Positions 57,521-64,000 of a stretch of 64,000 bases of DNA are shown one piece after another. This DNA is from Corynebacterium sp. p3-SID1241 (lineage in GTDB: Bacteria; Actinomycetota; Actinomycetes; Mycobacteriales; Mycobacteriaceae), in contig JALXWS010000007.1 of the NCBI GenBank assembly GCA_025144025.1, forward strand, positions 36,939 to 100,938, read 5' to 3'. The notes beneath the pieces are model-generated. The model was given only the letters and a program-made list of their open reading frames with translations. It searched no databases and had not been told where the DNA came from. Within the stretch, counting starts at the first letter, position 1. Each line of letters begins with the position of its first letter. Position numbers and translations under genes: made by a program.

Positions 57521-57597
57521 GCCCCCATAGCTCAGTGGATTAGAGCAGTGGGTTTCTACCCCATGTGTCGCGGGTTCGAATCCTGCTGGGGGCACCA
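57521..57597 (+). tRNA. tRNA-Arg (anticodon TCT)
   Basis: Acceptor GCCCCCA/TGGGGGC, anticodon loop TTTCTAC (TCT), T arm GCGGG-TTCGAAT-CCTGC, and encoded CCA end. It reads AGA. Its last 15 bases plus one (CTGCTGGGGGCACCAC, 57583-57598) recur at 58041-58056, before the tRNA-type terminator. Confidence 0.96.
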
Positions 57598-57646
57598 CTG
57601 TCATGAGTCGCGACATGTTTGACAGATGAGTCGCGACATCGTTAAC

Positions 57647-57688
57647 AAACCGGCATTCCAGTTGCTTTTTGTTCTGGGGTGCCGGTTT
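57647..57688 (+). terminator. Hairpin inside the tRNA-Arg remnant
   Basis: AAACCGGCA (57647-57655) and TGCCGGTTT (57680-57688) pair perfectly, with further pairing inside. It may be the terminator of the lost element gene. Confidence 0.5.
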
Positions 57689-57897
57689 CTTCGATCAGGC
57701 GAGCAGTGCCAGGGCGCATCGTTCCAAGCAGCAGTACCAAGACGCCGTAAGAACACCTACGTCTGACGGGCGGAGCCCTTTCCCTCTTGGGCTCTAGAAG
57801 GTGCCTTAGGCCCTGAATGGCCGCACTCTATTTCGACGCCACCGGATTGGCGTACAGCTTTGACGATGGCCATATTGCGGTTAGGACTGTTCATAGT

Positions 57898-58035
57898 GTC
57901 AAACATGTCCCGACTCACCAGTCAAGCATCACCCGACACGGTAAGGTAGCCCTAAGCGTCAAATATGTCGCGGCTCACCTGTCAAGCATCACGACGATTC
58001 CCTCAGGCACAGACTGTCAAATATGTCATGAACTC
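57898..58035. repeat. Three near-identical repeats with spacing of about 60 bases
   Basis: GTCAAACATGTCCCGACTC (57898), GTCAAATATGTCGCGGCTC (57958) and GTCAAATATGTCATGAACTC (58016) repeat every 58-60 bases. The first two are followed by CAC(C)(A/T)GTCAAGCATCAC. They are near-complements of GAGTCGCGACATGTTTGAC at 57605, so ends of one or several insertion sequences are stacked here. Confidence 0.65.
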
Positions 58036-58059
58036 AGACACTGCTGGGGGCACCACCCG

Positions 58060-58104
58060 AAAGCCTTGAGGCGCCGAGTTTCTCGCCGCTTCAGGGCTTT
58101 TTGT
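58060..58104 (+). terminator. Original tRNA-Arg-type terminator
   Basis: AAAGCCTTGAGGCG (58060-58073) pairs with CGCCGCTTCAGGGCTTT (58084-58100) and is followed by TTTTT. It is the kind of terminator expected just after a tRNA, now displaced by the insert. Confidence 0.75.
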
Positions 58105-58146
58105 TTACGCTAGGACTCACAATGCCCAACCCGGAAAGGCTTAACC

Positions 58147-58947
58147 ATGTCACTTCCCGCCCCCTCTCGCACGTCCTACGCCCTCGTCACCGGCGCTAGC
58201 CAAGGAATTGGCAAAGCCATGGCGCAGGATTTCGCAGCGCTGGGACATAACGTCATCCTTGTGGCGCGGCGCCGCGAGGTACTAGAGTCCATTGCCGCCG
58301 AACTCGAGCGGCGCCACAATGTCGAGGCCATAGCTCTGCCTGCGGACCTCGCAGTGGCTGACGACATCGCCCGTGTAGTAGAAACCACAGCCTCCCACGA
58401 GGTATCCATTTTGGTAAATTCCGCCGGTATTGCCAGCTTCGGCCCCTTCATGGACCAAGACTGGAAGTACGAATCAACCCAATTTGATCTCAACGGCACT
58501 GCGGTTCACCGCCTCACCCGCGCCGCTTTGGAGCACATGCTGCCGCGCCGCAGCGGTGCCATTTGCAATGTTGGTTCAGCCGCGGGCAATATCCCCATTC
58601 CCAATAACGCCACCTATGTCTTCACTAAGGCCGGCGTCAATGCGTTTACGGAGGCCCTACACTACGAGCTCAAAGGCTCCGGAGTATCGTGCACCCTCCT
58701 TGCCCCTGGACCGGTGCGCGAGGCCACCATCGCGGAAGAAGACCAGTCCATCGTGGATAAGGTGGTCCCGGATTTCTTGTGGACCACCTACGAATCTTGC
58801 TCCCAAGAGACCATTGCGGCTATGCGCCGCAACCAGCGCCGCGTAGTACCGGGTCCCCTTTCGAAGGCCATGAATACCATCAGCCAAGTGCTGCCCACCC
58901 CGGTGATTGCACCGCTGGTAGGCAGCTTCTACGCCAAGATGGGCTAG
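58147..58947 (+). CDS. Short-chain dehydrogenase
   Basis: 266 residues. The cofactor motif is LVTGASQGIGKAMAQDF, followed by RRREVLESIAAELERRHN. NSAGIASFGPF, the catalytic Ser segment NVGSAAGNIPIP and the YxxxK pair NATYVFTKAGVNAFTEAL are all present. The C-terminal region (NTISQVLPTPVIAPLVGSFY) is hydrophobic, as in membrane-associated SDRs acting on lipids or ketones. It converges with the symporter gene, overlapping by 4 bases. Confidence 0.9.
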   Translation: MSLPAPSRTSYALVTGASQGIGKAMAQDFAALGHNVILVARRREVLESIAAELERRHNVEAIALPADLAVADDIARVVETTASHEVSILVNSAGIASFGPFMDQDWKYESTQFDLNGTAVHRLTRAALEHMLPRRSGAICNVGSAAGNIPIPNNATYVFTKAGVNAFTEALHYELKGSGVSCTLLAPGPVREATIAEEDQSIVDKVVPDFLWTTYESCSQETIAAMRRNQRRVVPGPLSKAMNTISQVLPTPVIAPLVGSFYAKMG

Positions 58948-60485
58948 GCTCCCGCACCCTCTAGGTCGTTTCCTTTGAGCACGCCGCCTTCGCCGCGTGC
59001 TCGTTTGCGCGCCACCCAGAAGTCCGCATTCTTAATACCTAGGGCTTCTGGGTCGAATTGTGGGTCCTTTCCAGCCTTCTTCTGTTTCTCGTAGTCCTTG
59101 AGAGCCTTGAGGGCAGGCACCTGAAGGAAAAGGATGGCGATGATATTGAGCCATGCCGTGGTGCCAACACCAATATCACCCAATGCCCAAGCCGCTCCTG
59201 GAGTGGTGGTAGCTCCCACGATGACGGAGACGATAATCAGCGCGCGCAGCACCCAAATCAGGCCCCGACGGGCAGCCCGGGAGCGTACCCAACGGTTGAA
59301 GTAGGTCAAATTGACCTCGGACATGTAGTAGTACGCCAGAACCGTCGTAAAGGCGAAGAAGGCGATGGAAACCGCAATAAACGTCGGGCCCCAACCAGCA
59401 AAGACGCTATCCAGGCCGGATTGCACGTAGCCAGGACCAGCCTCAATGCCTTCCGGCAGCGAACCGTTGTAGACCACCTCGCCGTCCTCGGAGCTACCGC
59501 GAAAGACGGTGTACATATCGGTGGAAATGATCATGAACGCGGTAGCCGAGCAGACAAGGAGCGTATCAACGTAGACCGCAAAGGACTGCACAAATCCCTG
59601 CTTCGCTGGGTGGGAGACCTCGGCGGCCGCTGCGGATTGCGGGCCGGTGCCCTGGCCGGCCTCGTTGGAATAAATTCCGCGCTTTACGCCCCACATGATG
59701 GCCGCGCCCAGCATACCGGAAAAGCCGGCTTCCATATTGAAGGCGGACTTGAAGATAAGACCAAAGACCTCTGGAATCTGCGAGAAGTTCATGCACATGA
59801 ACACCACGGAAATCGCGATGTAGATAACCGCCATAAATGGCACGACGATGGTGGCAAAGTTCGCGATGCGCTTTACGCCGCCGATAATGATGATGGCCAG
59901 GATGCCTGCCAGCACGACGGCAGCCCACGTGGAGTTAATACCCCACGCGGTATCAGCCGCGGCAGCCACCGCGTTGGCCTGAATCGCCGGCAAGAAGTAG
60001 CTAGTGGCCAAAATCATGGCGATGGCGAATACGATGCCATAAACCACCATGAACGGTGCGGCCTTGGTGTGCTTGTAGGCCTTTTCGATGTAGTACGCTG
60101 GGCCGCCGCGATACTCTCCGGTATCCTGGTCTTTCTCCTTGTATATCTGGGCCAAAGTACACTCGATAAACGAAGTAGACGAGCCCAACATCGCCACCGC
60201 CCACATCCAAAACACCGCTCCTGGGCCGCCAAAGGCGATGGCCGTTGCCACACCGGCGATGTTGCCCACGCCTACGCGGCCGGATAGCGAGACCATCAAG
60301 GATTGGAAGGAAGATACACCATCCGCTGATTTCTCTCCGTTGGCGATCTGCTTGAGCATGTCTGGGATGCAGCGCACCTGGAGGCCGCGCGTCACCACAG
60401 TGAAATAGATGCCCGCGCCGAGGCATAAAAACACCAAGACAGGGGACCAAATTACGGAATTGAGGGCTTCAAGAAAGTCTGCCAT
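58944..60485 (-). CDS. Alanine/glycine:cation symporter (AGCS family)
   Basis: 513 residues, about 11 membrane helices. It imports alanine, glycine or related amino acids with sodium or protons. Family motifs: GPGAVFWMWAVAMLGSSTSFIE, GGPAYYIEKAYK, GVKRIANFATIVVPFMAVIY and NEAGQGTGPQSAAAAEVSHP. The start at 60485 (MADFLEALNSVIWSPVLVF) is the family start and follows AGGAGA. The longer frame would add 21 non-conserved residues. It is convergent with the SDR gene. Confidence 0.93.
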   Translation of the reverse strand: MADFLEALNSVIWSPVLVFLCLGAGIYFTVVTRGLQVRCIPDMLKQIANGEKSADGVSSFQSLMVSLSGRVGVGNIAGVATAIAFGGPGAVFWMWAVAMLGSSTSFIECTLAQIYKEKDQDTGEYRGGPAYYIEKAYKHTKAAPFMVVYGIVFAIAMILATSYFLPAIQANAVAAAADTAWGINSTWAAVVLAGILAIIIIGGVKRIANFATIVVPFMAVIYIAISVVFMCMNFSQIPEVFGLIFKSAFNMEAGFSGMLGAAIMWGVKRGIYSNEAGQGTGPQSAAAAEVSHPAKQGFVQSFAVYVDTLLVCSATAFMIISTDMYTVFRGSSEDGEVVYNGSLPEGIEAGPGYVQSGLDSVFAGWGPTFIAVSIAFFAFTTVLAYYYMSEVNLTYFNRWVRSRAARRGLIWVLRALIIVSVIVGATTTPGAAWALGDIGVGTTAWLNIIAILFLQVPALKALKDYEKQKKAGKDPQFDPEALGIKNADFWVARKRARGEGGVLKGNDLEGAGA

Positions 60486-60703
60486 CTGGTCTCTCCTAAA
60501 TCTGTCGCACCTCCCGAGTGAAGAGCGATAACACAAAGTATGCCGCAAATCACACTTAAAGGTGAGTCAAATCATTGGAAATCATAATGTAGATACACAC
60601 CACACTCACGAAACGCTACTGTGCCCTGTAGCGATTCACTCACCCAGAACTCCTACCAGCACCCCATACAGGGGTAATGAAGTGCGAGCGTAGAATGGTC
60701 TGC

Positions 60704-61342
60704 ATGCCACATTCCGATATTGCCGCAAAGCACGACCGCCTCGTCTGGATCGATTTGGAAATGACCGGCCTCGATCCGGAGCGCCACGTCATCGTTGAGG
60801 TCGCCGCCGTTATCACCGATGGCAACCTCAATATCCTGGGTGAAGGTATCGACCTCGTCGTCCACGCCACCGAGGAAGAACTAACCCAGATGGATTCCTT
60901 TGTCACCGAGATGCACGCCAAGTCTGGACTGGATGAAGAAATCCGCGAGTCTTCTACCTCCATCGGTGAGGCCGAAGATGCCGTGCTAACGCTTATCAAT
61001 GAGCACTGCGATCCGGAGCACCCCGCTCCCTTAGCCGGCAATTCCATCGCTACCGATCGCACCTTCATCCGCACCTATATGCCGCGACTCGATAGCGCCC
61101 TGCACTACCGAATGATCGATGTATCGACCATCAAGGAGCTAGCCCGCCGGTGGCATCCGCGCGCTTATTTCAATCAGCCGGATAAGGGCATGGCCCACCG
61201 CGCGCTGCAAGACATTATCGAGTCCATCCGCGAGCTTGACTTCTACCGCCGCAGCGTCTTCCGCACCGATGAGGGCCCCACTTCCCCCGAGGCGGAGCAG
61301 ATCAAGGCGGAAACTACGGCAGATTACCAGGCGTTTTTGTAA
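60704..61342 (+). CDS. orn: Oligoribonuclease
   Basis: 212 residues. This 3'-5' exonuclease degrades two- to five-nucleotide RNA pieces and pGpG. The DEDDh motifs are all visible: [15 protein letters not shown] (D, E), [12 protein letters not shown] (D) and [11 protein letters not shown] followed by [18 protein letters not shown] (H, D). The start at 60704 ([20 protein letters not shown]) suits the family. It lies 49 bases before tRNA-His. Confidence 0.96.
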   Translation: MPHSDIAAKHDRLVWIDLEMTGLDPERHVIVEVAAVITDGNLNILGEGIDLVVHATEEELTQMDSFVTEMHAKSGLDEEIRESSTSIGEAEDAVLTLINEHCDPEHPAPLAGNSIATDRTFIRTYMPRLDSALHYRMIDVSTIKELARRWHPRAYFNQPDKGMAHRALQDIIESIRELDFYRRSVFRTDEGPTSPEAEQIKAETTADYQAFL

Positions 61343-61390
61343 TTTAGGCGGCGTGAGTTAACCTGTAATTCGTTGCTTTCACGCAGCGAT

Positions 61391-61467
61391 GGTGGCTGTA
61401 GTTCAGCTGGTAGAGCACCAGGTTGTGATCCTGGGTGTCGCGGGTTCGAGCCCCGTCAGCCACCCCA
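61391..61467 (+). tRNA. tRNA-His (anticodon GTG)
   Basis: Acceptor GTGGCTG/CAGCCAC with an encoded G at -1 (61391) opposite C73, the mark of tRNA-His. The anticodon loop is TTGTGAT (GTG), the T arm GCGGG-TTCGAGC-CCCGT, and CCA is encoded. Confidence 0.96.
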
Positions 61468-61470
61468 AAT

Positions 61471-61496
61471 GCCCGAGCCTTGCGCTCGGGCTTTTT
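61471..61496 (+). terminator. Terminator after tRNA-His
   Basis: GCCCGAGC and GCTCGGGC with a CTTGC-type loop, then TTTTT. It overlaps the 3' end of the convergent luciferase-like gene by one base. Confidence 0.85.
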
Positions 61497-62434
61497 CAGT
61501 TTTCGCCCTGCAGGCTTGCCAGCAGTTCCTCCGAGCGTGCTCGACCAGCCACATCCGGCATATCTCCGGTCACCACAAACTCACTTATGCCTAAGCGCTT
61601 GCCGACGCCCCTTAGCTTCTCCCCCACTCCTTCCACCGTCCCCCAGACATCGTGGGCCAACGCTTCCTCGATTCGCCGCCGTTGCTGCCCCGTCAGCGCA
61701 TCCATATCTAGCTCGCCGGCTGGCCGCAGGGTCGCAAACTCACCAGTGGATTGTGCGCGTACCTTGGCATAGGCCTCCGGCAACAATAAATCGCGGGCGG
61801 CCGCGGCGGTATCGGCGGCGGCGATATTAAGCGAGGAGATGATAGGTGGGGCGTCGGCAAGCGCATGCTCTCGATATACTCGCGCGGCCGCCTCCTGGGT
61901 TGCTACCGGCCCACCCAAGATGACGCCCAACCCCAGCTTGGCCGCCACCGCGGCCGAGCGAAAGCCCGCCAAAACATACAGCGGCGTACCTGCATACTCC
62001 GGACGCACCGTCACAGCTTCCTCACCACGCAGGTAGCGCATCAGCGTTGCTAGTTCCGCCTCGAAGCGCTGTTTGAGCTCGGTAGGCTCACCCTGGCGCA
62101 GCGCCTGCCGCACCGGCGCAGTAAATCCCACCGAGGAGCCGATGCCTATATCAATGCGGCCGGGATAAAGCGCCTCGAGGAGGTTAAGCTGCTCAGCCAC
62201 CAGAAACGGCGCATGATTAAGCAACATAATTCCGGCCGTACCCACCCGAATTCTGTGCGTCCTCGCCGCCACGTAGGCCGCCAACATCCCGGGCTGCCCC
62301 GCCGGAATGCCCGGCACGCCATGATGCTCTGCCACCAGGAAGCGCCGAAACCCCAGCCGCTCCACGTGCCGCGCATGCTCGGCCACCTGGCTTAGCGGGC
62401 CGGCGGCACCGCGATCTAAACCAGAAAAGCGCAT
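61496..62434 (-). CDS. Luciferase-like flavin-dependent oxidoreductase (LLM class)
   Basis: 312 residues with a TIM-barrel, FMN/F420-type fold. ERLGFRRFLVAEHHGVPGIP near residue 30 is the MsnO8-type signature. ARTHRIRVGTAGIMLLNHAP, EALYPGRIDIGIGSSVG and LYVLAGFRSAAVAAKLGLG follow. The start is uncertain: ATG 62434 (MRFSGLDRG) or ATG 62452 six codons earlier. Such enzymes oxidise sulfonates, alkanes or other compounds with a separate flavin reductase. Two copies of the 15-base repeat lie inside this gene, in opposite orientation. Confidence 0.9.
   Translation of the reverse strand: MRFSGLDRGAAGPLSQVAEHARHVERLGFRRFLVAEHHGVPGIPAGQPGMLAAYVAARTHRIRVGTAGIMLLNHAPFLVAEQLNLLEALYPGRIDIGIGSSVGFTAPVRQALRQGEPTELKQRFEAELATLMRYLRGEEAVTVRPEYAGTPLYVLAGFRSAAVAAKLGLGVILGGPVATQEAAARVYREHALADAPPIISSLNIAAADTAAAARDLLLPEAYAKVRAQSTGEFATLRPAGELDMDALTGQQRRRIEEALAHDVWGTVEGVGEKLRGVGKRLGISEFVVTGDMPDVAGRARSEELLASLQGEN
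61597..61611. repeat. 15-base repeat, reverse orientation (3 of 4 exact copies)
   Basis: GCTTGCCGACGCCCC within the luciferase-like gene. It is read in another frame than the copy at 61848 (its complement encodes RGVGK), so coding for a fixed peptide does not explain it. Confidence 0.55.
61848..61862. repeat. 15-base repeat (4 of 4 exact copies)
   Basis: GGGGCGTCGGCAAGC in the same gene; its complement encodes LADAP. It lies 236 bases from the inverted copy at 61597-61611. Confidence 0.55.
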
Positions 62435-62481
62435 GGCCACCACTGTAGCCATGCGCTCCTCCCTCGCGCCGACGCCGGACG

Positions 62482-63711
62482 CTACTGGTTTGCGCCCGCG
62501 TTACCCTTGGACCACTCGTCCCAGGACATATTCCAATCACCCAGGCCATCCATCGCATTGAGCGTTTCGCCATAGGTATTAAATACGCGCACCACGTCGC
62601 CGCGCTTCATCGTCTCTTGGAACCACTCCGCAGCCTCCGGCGTCACGTTGATGCAACCGTGGGAGGTATTGGTATTGCCCTGCGCCCACACGGACCATGG
62701 AGCGGAGTGGACATAAATACCGGAATAAGACATCTGCGTAGCCCAGTCCACAGTCGTGCGATAACCGCCGGCCTCGTGGGCCAAACCAAAGGTCTCCGAA
62801 TCCATCAACAGCTGCGGGTGTTCATCACCAATGACGTAACGGCCATTCGGCGTATCGTACTGATAATCGCGGCCCAATGAGACCGGGATGGCGCGCAAGA
62901 ACTTCTTATTCTTGAATACCTTCATGGTCTTGGTGGCGTTATCGATAAGTGCTACGGTGCGGTCACCAATAGTGAAATTCGTAGAGGCATTTTCACCGCC
63001 ATAGATTCCACCGCCTAAATCCTTGCCGTACTGGTTTACCTTGACCTCTACCTTGGTGCCTGGCTCCCAGTAGTCCTTTGGCCGCCAGCGCACTTCCTGG
63101 TTATTAACCCAGTAGAATGCGCCTTCCACCTCCGGTTTGGTGGTGACAGTAATAGTCTTCTCGGCCGCCTTGCGGTCCGTAATTGGAACGCCAAAATTAA
63201 CGCCAATGACCTGGCCTACGCCCACCTCAGAATCCGGGATCGGGGTTAGCGAGGCTTCGGCCACGCCTGCTGCCTGCGGGGTGGAAAAGCTTAGGTTCTT
63301 CTTGTTGCCATCCACGTCAGAGGCGACAATCGAATAGGTGTGGTTATAGCCCAAGTCCTCCGCGGTAGACCACTTCTTAGCGTCCTTGGAGAGCTTTTCT
63401 TCTACTTCCACGCCCATCTCATTGGTCATGGTGACGCTCTTTAGCCTCCCGTTGGTCTCCACCGTTACCGGCTTCGACGGGTCTACATTTTGCGCCCTGT
63501 CCTTTACGGAAACCTTCAGGCCATCCTTTTTCTTTTCGGACTCTTTGCCACCATCCTTCGCGCCGCTCGCGCTCGCGGGGGCGGTGGATTCTTGTTCGGT
63601 GGCCTGGTTCTCAGCCGAGGAACTAGAAGAGCAGGAGGCGGCGGCTAGGGAAACGCACGCTACGCCTGCGGCCGCAAGGAGACGGCGCGCAATAGGGAGG
63701 GAATTTTTCAC
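62482..63711 (-). CDS. L,D-transpeptidase lipoprotein (cell-wall cross-linking)
   Basis: 409 residues. The signal peptide is (V)[20 protein letters not shown] followed by the lipobox AASC, so it is an envelope lipoprotein. A Ser/Lys/Glu-rich linker follows. Two Ig-like domains (about 55-230) come next, with [20 protein letters not shown] in the second. The YkuD catalytic domain is last ([31 protein letters not shown]; the active-site motif [16 protein letters not shown]). It makes 3-3 peptidoglycan cross-links. GTG at 63711, with AAGGG 7 bases upstream, gives the proper signal; the ATG at 63753 does not. Confidence 0.94.
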   Translation of the reverse strand: MKNSLPIARRLLAAAGVACVSLAAASCSSSSSAENQATEQESTAPASASGAKDGGKESEKKKDGLKVSVKDRAQNVDPSKPVTVETNGRLKSVTMTNEMGVEVEEKLSKDAKKWSTAEDLGYNHTYSIVASDVDGNKKNLSFSTPQAAGVAEASLTPIPDSEVGVGQVIGVNFGVPITDRKAAEKTITVTTKPEVEGAFYWVNNQEVRWRPKDYWEPGTKVEVKVNQYGKDLGGGIYGGENASTNFTIGDRTVALIDNATKTMKVFKNKKFLRAIPVSLGRDYQYDTPNGRYVIGDEHPQLLMDSETFGLAHEAGGYRTTVDWATQMSYSGIYVHSAPWSVWAQGNTNTSHGCINVTPEAAEWFQETMKRGDVVRVFNTYGETLNAMDGLGDWNMSWDEWSKGNAGANQ

Positions 63712-63923
63712 TGAGTTGCCCTTAGACACGTAAATACAGCTTTCAAAGACCAACCTAGATTAGCGTTTCCATCCGCCAAATACCAGAAGCCACTTCAGGC
63801 ATTAACCAATTTGTTATAGACCCCCTAAAACCCGTATCAACCAGGCGATTTTACACTTTTAAAGAATGGCTGCTAGAGTATCTACTCGTTGCACAGAGAG
63901 CCACTCGGCAGAAAGTCAACAAT

Positions 63924-63996
<73 letters not shown>

Positions 63997-64000
63997 CAAG

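Larger units (their letters stand above)
57583..58056. mobile_element. Remnant element bounded by duplicated tRNA-Arg 3' end
   Basis: Direct repeats CTGCTGGGGGCACCAC at 57583-57598 (in the tRNA) and 58041-58056 flank 442 bases. A hairpin terminator follows the second repeat, as expected for the original tRNA terminator. Inside are IS-like ends: GAGTCGCGACATGTTTGAC (57605-57623) and its near-complements at 57898-57916, 57958-57976 and 58016-58035. There is also a hairpin (57647-57688) and no gene that I can support. This looks like a decayed integrated element, part of it resembling the termini of IS481-type sequences. Confidence 0.6.

Noticed and set aside
57898-58035. CRISPR-like array because of regularly spaced repeats
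   Set aside because: Only three degenerate repeats, no cas gene nearby, and inverted partners upstream point to IS ends.
57521-58056. Active prophage or integrative island at tRNA-Arg
   Set aside because: Only about 440 bases lie between the putative attachment repeats, and there is no integrase or phage gene.
57817-58113. 98-residue ORF inside the tRNA-Arg remnant
   Set aside because: Runs through the repeated IS-like ends and the duplicated tRNA end. No domain is visible; at best a fragment of a lost transposase.
59058-60287. 409-residue open frame on the plus strand
   Set aside because: Antisense to the AGCS symporter. Rich in His/Gly/Asp from reverse reading, and no motif.

Overview
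The window comes from an actinobacterium, almost certainly Corynebacterium. Gene content and order (ndk-folC-valS, mdh, clpX, clpP1P2, tig, rpiB, pepN, metB, glbO, ald, ettA, orn), the GC-rich codon use, candidate binding sites of the corynebacterial regulators ClgR and McbR, and an actinobacterial L,D-transpeptidase all point that way. Species cannot be fixed by reading alone.

Layout. 1-9.3 kb: housekeeping genes (ndk, folC, valS, mdh, a TetR regulator, clpX). 9.3-16 kb: an SDR gene, then two identical IS110-family insertion sequences in direct orientation (10056-11634 and 14329-15907) that bracket a two-gene manganese-type ABC importer whose second gene fuses permease and metal-binding protein. 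16-20 kb: phosphate (PiT) and peptide (POT) transporters. 20-21.4 kb: clpP2 and clpP1. 21.4-26.9 kb: a metal-themed accessory block with an MntR/DtxR-type regulator, nrdI, nrdE and nrdF, a small ORF broken at a G8 tract, and an FMN reductase. The NrdF lacks three of the four metal-binding carboxylates (Q120, S180, K214), the signature of a class Ie, metal-free R2 protein. 27-36.5 kb: tig, tRNA-Pro, tRNA-Gly, oxidoreductases, rpiB, pepN. 36.5-46.5 kb: a GntR regulator, an SDR, a fused alkylhydroperoxidase-like protein, an oligopeptide-type ABC transporter and a divergent FAD-binding protein. The divergent promoter carries sites fitting the McbR sulfur-regulator box, and metB follows. 47.8-57.5 kb: mechanosensitive channel, truncated haemoglobin, ald, thioesterase, ettA, an SSB-like gene, a CopD/CtaG membrane protein and a LysR regulator. 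57.5-64 kb: tRNA-Arg with a duplicated 3' end around a remnant element, then an SDR, an amino-acid symporter, orn, tRNA-His, a luciferase-like oxidoreductase, an L,D-transpeptidase and tRNA-Lys.

How the parts fit. The most notable unit is the nrdIEF block. NrdI would supply an oxidant that modifies the R2e tyrosine, NrdE reduces ribonucleotides, and the linked FMN reductase may keep NrdI reduced. An Mn-sensing regulator lies just upstream and an Mn-type importer on a composite mobile segment lies about 8 kb away, which suggests a locality adapted to manganese or iron limitation. The second notable unit is the IS110 element: its upstream non-coding end carries short segments that match both its own termini in the arrangement expected for the donor-binding loop of a bridge RNA. 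The third is the peptide-type ABC/peroxidase/FAD cluster, which the candidate McbR boxes link to sulfur-source acquisition.
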